Positions 1 to 7,820 of a stretch of 20,316 nt of DNA are shown in pieces. The notes under the pieces are model-generated. The model made no database searches. It saw nothing but the letters and a program-made list of their open reading frames with translations, and was not told the origin of the DNA. A program made the translations under genes and the position numbers. Every line of letters begins with the position of its first letter. Position 1 is the first letter of the stretch. Origin of the DNA: CAYVWB01 sp964455395 (GTDB taxonomy: Bacteria; Desulfobacterota; Desulfovibrionia; Desulfovibrionales; Desulfovibrionaceae); contig CAYVWB010000075.1 in NCBI GenBank assembly GCA_964455395.1, positions 1 to 20,316 on the forward strand, read 5' to 3'.

Positions 1-1364
1 AGACCTCCGCCGCCGAGGGGGATCAGACCAAACGCGCGCTGCGCACCATCAGTCTGGTCCATCAGCTCAGCATGGAAGCGCTTCTCAGCAGGAACCGCAA
101 GGAGTTGCAGTTCCGCATGCTGAACCGCGCCGCGCTCGTGTGCGGCTACGACCGCGCGTCCTTGTGGGCCATGGAGAAAACCCGGCCGCGGCTGTTGGGC
201 GTTTCGGGACGGACCTCGACCTCCACACGTGAATCCGAACAGGAAGCGCTCTGGCGGCAAGTCGTCAGCAACCTCAAGGAGCCCGAGCGTTCCCGTGTCC
301 TGACCGAAGAGGACGTGGCGCCCCGCGCAGCCGAAGCTTTTCGCGTCTTCACCTCGGCGGCGCATGCGCCCCGGCCGCTCTGGCTGGCCGTGCGCGCCGG
401 AGATGCGCTGGTCGCCGGCTTCCTGGCGGAACGGTGGGAAGGCCGCGAGTGGTCCGCGCGCGACGTCACGTTGATGCAGTCGCTCATGGTGAGTTTCGGC
501 GGGGTGTGGGAAAAGCTCTCGCTGCGTGGCGCACGCTGCTTCGCGTGGCGTTCGTTGCGGGGGTTGATGCTGGTGCTGACGGCGTTTGCGCTGGCGTTGG
601 TCTTCGTGGAAGTCCCCTTGCGGGTGGCTGCGCCGTGTGAGGTGACGGCGCGCGATCCGCATGTGGTCACTGCGCCCCTTGACGGCGTGGTGGCGGCGCT
701 GGAAGTGAGGGCTGGGCAGCGCGTGGAGGAGGGCGAGTTGCTCTTCCGATACGACGACCGCGTCATCCAGGAGGAACTCGCCGTGGCGCGGCAGCAGGTG
801 CGCATCATCCAGTCCAACCTGAAGCGGGTGAGCAACCTCGCTTTTCAGGACCCGGCCGTGCGTTCGGAAATCGCCTTGCTGGATCTGGAACTGGAGAAGG
901 AGCAGGTCCGGTTGCGGTTGGCTCGACACAGGGCCGCCCAGGTGCAGGTGTTGGCGCCTGTGGCCGGGCGTGTGGTGTTGAACGATCCGAACATCTGGCG
1001 GGGCCGCCCTGTTCAGGTGGGTGAGCAAGTGCTCGTCATCGTGAATCCGGAGCGGACCCTGGCGCGCATCTGGCTTGCCTTGGACGACAACATTCCCTTC
1101 GATCCGGACGCCCCCGTACGCATCGCCTTGAACGCGTTCCCGGAGCGTACGTTGCTGGCGGACCTCGTCCACGTCGCAGATGGCGTTTCCGAGAGCGTGA
1201 GCGGCGCGCCGGCGGTCCTGGCCGAGGCGGAATGGCGCCAGCAGACGCCGGAGGTGCGCATCGGGCTGCAGGGCTCGGCCATGCTCCAGGGGCAGACAGT
1301 CTCCCTGGGCTACTGGCTCTTCCGCAAGCCCATGGCCTGGACGCGCAAGGCCCTCGGCGTATGA
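1..1364 (+). CDS. GAF-like / HlyD-type membrane adaptor protein (5' partial)
   Basis: The reading frame is open to the left edge, so the true start lies outside the window; the ATG at 72 is probably internal. Bases about 80-530 encode a soluble region that reads like a GAF domain (pattern RAALVCGYDRASLWAMEK followed by a mixed alpha/beta stretch). Bases about 555-620 encode one hydrophobic helix (GLMLVLTAFALALVFVEVPL). The rest is an HlyD/RND-type adaptor: a split biotinyl-lipoyl-like half motif (APLDGVVAALEVRAGQRVEEG), a helical hairpin (about 770-940), the second lipoyl half (VLAPVAGRVVLNDP) and a beta-barrel. By family knowledge, such adaptors bridge the inner membrane to an outer-membrane channel. 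The GAF-like part would be cytoplasmic, which is unusual for an adaptor. The stop overlaps the next start (ATGA at 1361-1364), so the two are probably co-translated. The adaptor call is firm; the GAF call is from pattern only. Confidence 0.85.
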   Translation, partial: TSAAEGDQTKRALRTISLVHQLSMEALLSRNRKELQFRMLNRAALVCGYDRASLWAMEKTRPRLLGVSGRTSTSTRESEQEALWRQVVSNLKEPERSRVLTEEDVAPRAAEAFRVFTSAAHAPRPLWLAVRAGDALVAGFLAERWEGREWSARDVTLMQSLMVSFGGVWEKLSLRGARCFAWRSLRGLMLVLTAFALALVFVEVPLRVAAPCEVTARDPHVVTAPLDGVVAALEVRAGQRVEEGELLFRYDDRVIQEELAVARQQVRIIQSNLKRVSNLAFQDPAVRSEIALLDLELEKEQVRLRLARHRAAQVQVLAPVAGRVVLNDPNIWRGRPVQVGEQVLVIVNPERTLARIWLALDDNIPFDPDAPVRIALNAFPERTLLADLVHVADGVSESVSGAPAVLAEAEWRQQTPEVRIGLQGSAMLQGQTVSLGYWLFRKPMAWTRKALGV

Positions 1365-3511
1365 GCTGCGCCGCATGCCTCGAGACGAAGACAGGCCGCG
1401 AAGACCCGACGCCTCTGCCGCGGCTGCGGCCGGACCTGCGCATCCTGCCGGGACCGCCGGATTTTGACGGCGAGCCCACTTTCACCATCCACGACCCCCT
1501 CACCGGCGGCTTCGACAAGATCGACTGGAGCGCCGCCGCAGTCTTCGAGCGATTGCGCGAACCCACCACGATGGAGGCCTTGCTGCAGGCCTTGCGCCAG
1601 GAGACGACGCTGCGACTCTCCCGGGACGAGGTGGCGGACTTCGTGGCGCAGGTGCGACGACGGGGCTTCGCCGTGGACTCGCTTCATCTCGACGCCGAAA
1701 CCCTGCGCCAGACCCTCGCCGCGCCACGGCCGAATGTCTTCGGCGAGCTATTCCGCAAGCATCTCTATTGGCGCATCCCCCTCTGCAATCCCGATCGGTT
1801 TCTGGAGGCCACGCTTCCTGCGGCGCGGCTGTTTGGCTCGGCCACGGCGCTCTGGTTGTACGCCGTCCTGTTGGTGTGTGGCGGAATCTACGCGGCCATG
1901 CGCGTGGAGACCTACCTCGCCACGTTTCTGTACTTTTTCACCCCGGCAGGCATGGCGTGGTTCGTGCTGGCCATCGTGGCTGTGAAGACGGTGCACGAAC
2001 TGGCGCACGCTTACGCCGCCAAGGCGCGGGGGTGTCGCGTGCCGGCCATGGGCGTGGCCTTCATCCTGTTGTGGCCTGTGGCCTGGAGCGACGTGACGGA
2101 CGCGTGGAAACTGCAGTCTCGCACGGACCGGCTGGTGATTTCCGCAGCGGGCCTTGCGGCGGAACTCGCCATCGCCGGCGTCGCGCTCGTGTTGTGGGCG
2201 CTTTTTCCCCCAGGCCCCGCCAAGAGCGTGTGTTTCGTCGTCACCTCGTCGTCGTTGCTCTCCACGTTTTTCATCAACATGAACCCGGCCATGCGGTACG
2301 ACGGCTACTATCTGTTGATGGACGCCACCGGCCTGGACAATCTGCAGGGCCGCGCCGCGGCGTTCCTGGCGTGGTGGCGGCGCACGTGGTGTTTCGGCCT
2401 GCGGCTCCCCGACCCGGAGCCGGCGCTTTCCCGCAGCCGGCGCGTGTTCCTGTTGACGTACGCCGTCTTCGCGCAGCTCTACCGGGTGCTCCTGTATGCG
2501 GCCATCGCCCTGATGATCTACCATGCCGTGGCCAAGGTCCTCGGCGTGGCGCTGTTGCTGGCGCAGGCCTACTGGTTCTTCATCAAACCCATTCTCTTGG
2601 AGGCGCGGGCGATGTGGTCCTTGCGGAAGAACATGAAGGCGCCGTGGCGGCCCGTGTTCGTGGCGACGGCTGTGTGCGCCGTGGTGTTGTGGCTGGCGGT
2701 CCCCATGCCGCGGCGCATCTCGCTGCCGGCCGTGGTGGCTCCGGCGGTCAGTCAGGTGGTCTACACCCCGGTGGCGGGTCGGGTGGCGGAAGTGCGCGCC
2801 GAGCAAGGCCAGCGCGTGCAAACCGGCGAGCTGCTGCTGCGGCTGGAGGAACCCGAACTCGCCATGCGGCTGGAAATCGCCGAGCTGGAGTTGGCCATGC
2901 TCCGGACGGAACGCGCGCAGCGCCTCCGCACGCCCGAGAGCCGTGATCTGGCGGCGCAGCTCAAGGAAGAGGAGGAGGTCCTGCGGGCGGTCATCAATGG
3001 GCTGCAGGCGAAACGCGCTCAGCTGGAAATCCGCGCCGGACGCGACGGCCTCCTCTATGAATGGAGCCGTGATGTGCTGCCCGGCATGCATCTCGCCAGG
3101 GACACACGGCTGGGCAGAGTGGCTCTCGGTGAGGACCTCAAGGCCTACGCGTTCGTCAAGGAGACCGACGTGGACCGCATCCGGCAGCAGGGCCGCGGCG
3201 CCTTCCAGAGCGACGCCACGGCGGCGTTGACGCCTGCACGCGTGCTGAGCGTGAACCCCGTGCGCGCAGAGACCATCGAATTCGCCGGCCTCACATCGGC
3301 GGCGCAAGGGGCCCTGCCGGTCCAACAGCGCGGCGCGCGGCTCCATGTGCTGGAGAGCTGGTACATGATCGAGCTGACCTTGGAGACGCCACCGGAACGC
3401 ATGGCCTTCGGGGAAACAGGGATCGTCTGGGTGACGGCGGACGCCAGCGCCCCCCTGCTGGATGGCCTGCGCGCCATGTGGAGCGTTGTGGCGCGGGAAA
3501 GCGGCTTCTGA
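1361..3511 (+). CDS. PqqD-like / M50 metallopeptidase-like / HlyD-type fusion protein
   Basis: I chose the ATG at 1361, which overlaps the preceding stop (ATGA), giving 716 residues; the frame extends upstream only inside the previous gene. Residues about 20-110 resemble a PqqD-like peptide-binding fold. Several membrane helices follow (about 158-178, 187-218, 227-246, 258-285, 290-308, 363-412 in two or more passes, 431-450). The site-2-protease zinc motif HELAH is at 212-216, and a second motif NPAMRYDG at 308-315 supplies the likely third ligand Asp314. Residues about 455-716 form an HlyD-like periplasmic part with a lipoyl half motif (YTPVAGRVAEVRAEQGQRV) and a coiled-coil hairpin. In the M50 family these residues bind zinc and cut substrates within the membrane. 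Here the enzyme is fused to an adaptor and sits between an adaptor gene and a large RTX-type protein, suggesting a role in export or maturation of that protein. Proteolytic activity is inferred. Confidence 0.88.
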   Translation: MSCAACLETKTGREDPTPLPRLRPDLRILPGPPDFDGEPTFTIHDPLTGGFDKIDWSAAAVFERLREPTTMEALLQALRQETTLRLSRDEVADFVAQVRRRGFAVDSLHLDAETLRQTLAAPRPNVFGELFRKHLYWRIPLCNPDRFLEATLPAARLFGSATALWLYAVLLVCGGIYAAMRVETYLATFLYFFTPAGMAWFVLAIVAVKTVHELAHAYAAKARGCRVPAMGVAFILLWPVAWSDVTDAWKLQSRTDRLVISAAGLAAELAIAGVALVLWALFPPGPAKSVCFVVTSSSLLSTFFINMNPAMRYDGYYLLMDATGLDNLQGRAAAFLAWWRRTWCFGLRLPDPEPALSRSRRVFLLTYAVFAQLYRVLLYAAIALMIYHAVAKVLGVALLLAQAYWFFIKPILLEARAMWSLRKNMKAPWRPVFVATAVCAVVLWLAVPMPRRISLPAVVAPAVSQVVYTPVAGRVAEVRAEQGQRVQTGELLLRLEEPELAMRLEIAELELAMLRTERAQRLRTPESRDLAAQLKEEEEVLRAVINGLQAKRAQLEIRAGRDGLLYEWSRDVLPGMHLARDTRLGRVALGEDLKAYAFVKETDVDRIRQQGRGAFQSDATAALTPARVLSVNPVRAETIEFAGLTSAAQGALPVQQRGARLHVLESWYMIELTLETPPERMAFGETGIVWVTADASAPLLDGLRAMWSVVARESGF

Positions 3512-3768
3512 CCGCCGCGGCTCCATTGCACATGCAGGATGTCGAAATTCTTGCGGATCGCTGTGGTGGTCGCCATGACTGTCGCGGCCGCACGGGATCC
3601 GGAACTTGCGCGTATCCCTTGGTGATGGTTGACACTACTGCGTCCCGTGTTTAATTCACGAAACTGGTAAACATACCATACAGCGAAGCGCCGTCAAGCG
3701 TTTTGGCTCCTGAATCGAGGGCGCCCTCAGAGTGGGCCGATCGTGGGGACTAGAACAAGGGGTCGTGT
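3512..3768 (+). promoter_or_regulatory. Intergenic regulatory region upstream of the large surface protein
   Basis: This 257-bp gap has no convincing gene. Its second half is locally AT-richer than its surroundings. A perfect TTGACA (-35-like) lies at 3629-3634, but the hexamer at the usual spacing (TTAATT/TAATTC) is a poor -10. A second candidate pairs TTAATT (3651-3656) with TACCAT (3674-3679) at 17 bp. A 5-4-5 perfect inverted repeat, TGGTAAACATACCA, lies at 3665-3678 and overlaps that -10 candidate, so it could be an operator. The ribosome site AAGGGG at 3757-3762 precedes the ATG at 3769. The start site and regulator are not established. Confidence 0.4.
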
Positions 3769-6700
3769 ATGCCGCTGCTCATGTCGTTGGAAGAGCGTAT
3801 CGTCCTGGATGGCGCCGCCGCCGTCGCAGTTGTGGAGGCTCCTGCCGAGCCCGCGCCGGAGAGCGCTCCGGCAGAGCCCGAAGACGATGGACAAGGCGAC
3901 GGACAGCCCGCCGAAGCGCCTGCCACGGAGCCGGCGGCCGAGGACGCTTCCACCACGACCGGCGACGACACGTCCGAGGGCGAGCAAGCTGACGCCGTCG
4001 CCTCCGAGGACGGGGACGACGCCTCGTCCGGGACCCCCGACGCCGACAATGCGGAGGCGACCGAGGATGTCGCCGCCAAGGACGCCGACGACACCACCTC
4101 GGAAGCGCCTGCGGAAGCCCCTGCACCTTCCGACGAGACCGCAGAAGCCTCCGGCGAGAACGCCGGGGAGGACGCCGACGCCGCTGCGCAGGATACCGTG
4201 CAGGTGACGGCCGAAAGCCAAGACGCCGGTGACGCTGCTGCGTCTGTCGATACAGATGAAATCGCTCCCGGCGACGTGGAAACCGGCGACGATGACGTGA
4301 GCGACGTGGAAGCCGGCGACGTGGAAACCGGCGACGATGACGTGAGCGACGTGGAAGCCGGCAACGACGCGGGACAGGCGGAATCCCCGGCATCACCCGA
4401 AGCAGCCGCCGCGCAAGACGATGCCGACGACGCCGGCGAGCGCCGCCTGCTGGTCATCAACGAAGACCTCGCCGACCACGAGGACCTCGCCGCCGCCGCC
4501 CGCGACAACGTCGTCACCGTCTCCTACAGCGCGGACGACTCCGTGGACGAAATCCTCGAGGCCTTGCAGGCGAGCCTGGACGGCGCTGCCGTGAACAGCC
4601 TCGCCTGGGCCACGCACTCCAGCGCGGCCGGCAGTTTTCAACTCAGCGAAGACATTGTCATCTCAACGGATTCTTTGCTCTCACACCCCGAATTGGCTTC
4701 GTTCTGGGAAAGCGTGGGCGCCCTCGTTGCGCCGGACGGTCGCATCGACCTGCTGGCGTGCAGCGTTGTGGAGTCCACCGACGCCACCCCCGACTCCGAT
4801 GACGCGGCCGACGCTGCTGCAAGCGCGCCTGCGCCCGCGACCGAGCCGACCGACACGACTGCAGCAGAGGAGGCCGTTTCGGTCGGCGAGACCTTCGTCA
4901 ACACCCTGGCGTCCATCGCCGGCGTGCAGCTCGCCGCTTCCGACGACGCCACCGGCAACGAAGCCGACGGCGGCGATTGGGTTCTGGAGCACGGCGGCGT
5001 GGACGTGGCGCCGCTCTACTTCAAGTCGGAGAAGCTGCGCGAGTATGATGGCCTGATGGCGAATCTCATCGGCACGAACGCCAGTGAGACCATCAACGGG
5101 ACGGCTGGCGACGACATCATATTCGCCGGTGATGGCGACGACACCGTATTCGCCGGCGACGGCGACGACATAATTCAACTTGTCGGCAGCGACGGCGACA
5201 ACAGCCTCTTGGGGGAAGCCGGCGTCGATCAGATTTTCTCGTCTGACTCCGGGAGTGATACACTTGATGGCGGGGCCGGCAACGACAGCCTCTTCGGCCA
5301 CGGCGGGCAGAACCTTTTACGTGGTGGTGATGGCGACGATCGCCTCCAGGATTCGGGCGCGGGCGCCAGCACGCTGCAAGGGGGCGCCGGCGATGACGAG
5401 TTGACGCTCTATGACGGGGATATCGCGGACTATTCGCAAGACCCCGCCGCCATCGTCGTAAACCTCGACGCGGACACGGTGCAAGACGGATATGGCGGAG
5501 TGGACACCCTTGCCATCACGAGCTCCAGCGCAGTCGTGCAGGGCTCCAACTTCGGTGACACCCTCATCGGCGACAACGGACGGAACATCCTCCACGGCGG
5601 CGAGGGCGCCGACTCCATCGATGGCGGCGGCAATCGCGACACGCTCCGCGGCGACGCCGGAGACGACTTCATCAACGCCGGCTGGAGCGAAGACTGGGCC
5701 TATGGCGGCGACGGTAACGACTACATCATCGACGAACATGGGTATGATACGCTCTTCGGCGATGACGGTGACGACACCCTGATGGGCGGAAGCTGGACTG
5801 ACCACATGTATGGCGGCGCCGGCGACGACGGCTTCGTCATGAACGTGAATCTGCTCACGGCCAATTCTGGTGAGAATCGCCAAATCATTTATGACTTCCA
5901 AGCCGGCGACACGATTTACCTCAATGGAATCGATGCGGACAGCGCCGATGTTACCGTTCAGACGCACAACTCGACTCACTTCAGGTTGTATTTGAATGGC
6001 TACATGTTTAACGGTGCTGACATCCTTACAACTACATTAATGACCAGCGCCGATATCGAAAGCAGAATCGTCAAGCCGACGGTGGAAGACGCCGCCACCA
6101 CGGACGAGGCGTCTGTCACGTTGGGACTCAGCAACTTCGGCATCAGCGAGGCGGATCATCGCAACCCCAACATGAGCATCGACGTCACCAGCCTCGCGTC
6201 TGCAGGGAAAGTGCAGCTCGATGGCGTGGACGTGGCGGTCAATCAGAATATCCTCGCGGAAGACATCGCCGCCGGCAAGCTGGTCTACACGCCCGACGCC
6301 TTGGACGACTCCGTCCAGAACGGCAGCGATCAATTCAACTACGTCCTCAAGAACGTGGGGCACAGAATCACCAAGGACGTCTCGGACACCAAGACGCTCA
6401 CCATCGCCATCGACAATCCGCAGCCGCCGCCACCGCCGCCGGCCGATCCGCCGCCGGCTGATCCGACCCCGACGATTTCGACTGACGATGACGACGCCCC
6501 CCGGTCCAGAGGCGCCGCGCTCATTCAGAATGCGTCCTTCGAGCCCTCCCCGGAGCTCCCGGACGATGCGCCCGCCGACACGCCCGCCGACACGCCCGCC
6601 GACAGCCCTGTCGACAGCGGCCCCGGCGTGAACGCACAACCCCTCCAGCCCCTGCAGAACGTGGCGCAAGAGCCGCAGCCCTCGCAGCAAGACGCGATGA

Positions 6701-7443
6701 TGGAGGAAGTCAGCCGGTTCCTCGCCGAGCAGTTCGGAGAAACGGACAATGCCGTGCAGGAGCACATGAATACGCTCACCAGCGTCCTGGAGGCGGATTC
6801 CAACGCGCCGTCCTCGCCCTTCGCCGTGGAGACCGCCGGCTCCGCCGCGGGTGGTGGGTCGAGCCAAGCCGGCGGGGCGTTCACCTCCTATCAGGGCGGT
6901 CTCGCGAACGGCTCCGCCAAGGCGTTCACCTCGGATGCGCCCGCCACCGTCGGCGGACAGACCGCCACGACGCATGCCGGCGGCATGGGTGGGTTCATCG
7001 CGGGTGTGGGACAAAGCGGCGGCTTCACCCAATCCAGCGCCTTCGAAGACATCGACAGCGAGGGTCTGACGCTGGAGATCGCCAGCTTCACCTCGTCCGT
7101 GGGCGTGGATGCGCATGGTGAGGAGGAGGGCTCCAGCACGCAGCCCGGGGCCTTCTTCATGGACGCCGCCCCCGTGAGCGAGCCGGCCGAGCCGTCCGTG
7201 GAGCTGCAGGCCAAGCCCACCGCAGTCTCCGGGAACAGCGATGTGGACGAGCTGATCCACAAGGCGCGGCGCATCCTTCACGAGCCGTTCACGGACCGCG
7301 CCGACCTCCGCAGCATGCTCGAGGATCTGCACGAAGCGAAGCGCTCCATGGCTTCCGAGGCTGGGGATCTCAACGCAATGGAGAGCCTCATCCGCGAAAT
7401 CCAGGATGCGCTCGTCACCCCGGCGGCGCAGGAGGTCAACTAG
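3769..7443 (+). CDS. Large acidic surface/secreted protein: LEPR-XLL-type N-terminus, DUF4347, RTX repeats, CSPG-like repeat
   Basis: A 1224-residue protein; the ATG at 3769 has AAGGGG six bases upstream. It has no Sec signal peptide. Residues 7-17 read LEERIVLDGAA, matching the LEPR-XLL motif found at the start of many large repeat-rich surface proteins. Residues about 18-222 are low-complexity and acidic (D/E/A/P/T). Residues about 224-430 are a DUF4347 domain (LLVINEDLADHEDL at the start, TGNEADGGDWVLE near the end). Residues about 432-700 hold RTX nonapeptides (GGxGxDxxx, for example GGAGNDSLF and GGDGDDRLQ), which bind calcium and fold after export. Residues about 767-885 resemble a CSPG/cadherin-like repeat (GKVQLDGVDVAVNQNILAEDIAAGKLVYTPD). 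Proline, Gly/Ser-rich linkers and a helical C-terminus (about 1158-1220) follow. The protein is probably exported by a type I-like route and used for adhesion or as an extracellular matrix protein. The adaptor genes upstream are its likely transport partners. Confidence 0.85.
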   Translation: MPLLMSLEERIVLDGAAAVAVVEAPAEPAPESAPAEPEDDGQGDGQPAEAPATEPAAEDASTTTGDDTSEGEQADAVASEDGDDASSGTPDADNAEATEDVAAKDADDTTSEAPAEAPAPSDETAEASGENAGEDADAAAQDTVQVTAESQDAGDAAASVDTDEIAPGDVETGDDDVSDVEAGDVETGDDDVSDVEAGNDAGQAESPASPEAAAAQDDADDAGERRLLVINEDLADHEDLAAAARDNVVTVSYSADDSVDEILEALQASLDGAAVNSLAWATHSSAAGSFQLSEDIVISTDSLLSHPELASFWESVGALVAPDGRIDLLACSVVESTDATPDSDDAADAAASAPAPATEPTDTTAAEEAVSVGETFVNTLASIAGVQLAASDDATGNEADGGDWVLEHGGVDVAPLYFKSEKLREYDGLMANLIGTNASETINGTAGDDIIFAGDGDDTVFAGDGDDIIQLVGSDGDNSLLGEAGVDQIFSSDSGSDTLDGGAGNDSLFGHGGQNLLRGGDGDDRLQDSGAGASTLQGGAGDDELTLYDGDIADYSQDPAAIVVNLDADTVQDGYGGVDTLAITSSSAVVQGSNFGDTLIGDNGRNILHGGEGADSIDGGGNRDTLRGDAGDDFINAGWSEDWAYGGDGNDYIIDEHGYDTLFGDDGDDTLMGGSWTDHMYGGAGDDGFVMNVNLLTANSGENRQIIYDFQAGDTIYLNGIDADSADVTVQTHNSTHFRLYLNGYMFNGADILTTTLMTSADIESRIVKPTVEDAATTDEASVTLGLSNFGISEADHRNPNMSIDVTSLASAGKVQLDGVDVAVNQNILAEDIAAGKLVYTPDALDDSVQNGSDQFNYVLKNVGHRITKDVSDTKTLTIAIDNPQPPPPPPADPPPADPTPTISTDDDDAPRSRGAALIQNASFEPSPELPDDAPADTPADTPADSPVDSGPGVNAQPLQPLQNVAQEPQPSQQDAMMEEVSRFLAEQFGETDNAVQEHMNTLTSVLEADSNAPSSPFAVETAGSAAGGGSSQAGGAFTSYQGGLANGSAKAFTSDAPATVGGQTATTHAGGMGGFIAGVGQSGGFTQSSAFEDIDSEGLTLEIASFTSSVGVDAHGEEEGSSTQPGAFFMDAAPVSEPAEPSVELQAKPTAVSGNSDVDELIHKARRILHEPFTDRADLRSMLEDLHEAKRSMASEAGDLNAMESLIREIQDALVTPAAQEVN
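4273..4362 (+). repeat. Perfect 45-bp in-frame tandem duplication
   Basis: Two identical 45-bp units (4273-4317 and 4318-4362) encode DVETGDDDVSDVEAG twice, inside the acidic linker of the large surface protein (residues 169-198). The lack of any difference at silent positions points to a recent duplication or ongoing copy-number change. Confidence 0.95.
5062..5870 (+). repeat. RTX (hemolysin-type calcium-binding) repeat region
   Basis: This stretch encodes residues about 432-700 of the large surface protein. Multiple GGxGxDxxx-type nonapeptides occur in clusters (around residues 438-560, 600-640 and 655-690), broken by one non-repeat segment at about residues 545-600. In known RTX proteins, consecutive units form a parallel beta-roll that binds calcium. 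Several units are degenerate. Confidence 0.85.
6568..6615 (+). repeat. 12-bp in-frame tandem repeat (Ala/Thr-Pro-Ala-Asp)
   Basis: Units at 6568-6579, 6580-6591 and 6592-6603 (the last two identical, the first with one base different), plus a diverged fourth at 6604-6615, encode APAD-TPAD-TPAD-SPVD. They follow a polyproline linker (6418-6475) and probably form a flexible spacer. Confidence 0.85.
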
Positions 7444-7820
7444 AGCGGGTTGCGCAATGGCGCCGAGGAGACACTCGCGAGAGAGCAACCCTTTGCCAAG
7501 GGGCCTCCCTTCTTCGATTTCCGCGGCTGCCATCCACTGCTTCCCACAGGCGACAGCGGTGGACCTGGCGCGCCCTCCCCAATCGGCGTATGCTGAGCTG
7601 CAGCGCGGATCGTTCCAAAATCATTGCAAAAAGCCTTTGGTGGGGGCCGGGGGAAGCAGCCTCCTATAGCAAGGCTCTCCCCCCCCCGTTCACCGCCGGG
7701 ACACGCCGCCTTCGCGAGGTCCCGATCTGGCGCACCCCCGTCTTTCCAACACAAGGACGCCCGGTCCCTCTGGGCAGTGCGCTGGTCGTTCTTGTCGCGG
7801 CATGGCGGCCGAATTCCGGA
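7444..7820. other. Convergent intergenic gap, no gene seen
   Basis: This 377-bp gap lies between two convergent genes. Open frames here are short, arginine/proline-rich and without a ribosome site, so I call no gene. Three short arms, CCCTT (7489-7493), AAGGG (7498-7502) and CCCTT (7507-7511), could form either of two mutually exclusive 5-bp hairpins. A run of nine C lies at 7679-7687, just after a weak AGCCT/AGGCT hairpin. No clear U-tailed terminator is visible. Confidence 0.6.

Noticed and set aside
3769..3830. LapG-type cleavage and retention module at the N-terminus of the surface protein
   Set aside because: The Ala-rich stretch after LEERIVLDG does not show the usual TAAG-type site, and no LapD/LapG genes are present in the window.
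5062..5870. CRISPR-like regular repeats
   Set aside because: The periodicity is the 27-base coding unit of RTX nonapeptides with diverged sequence, in a continuous reading frame.
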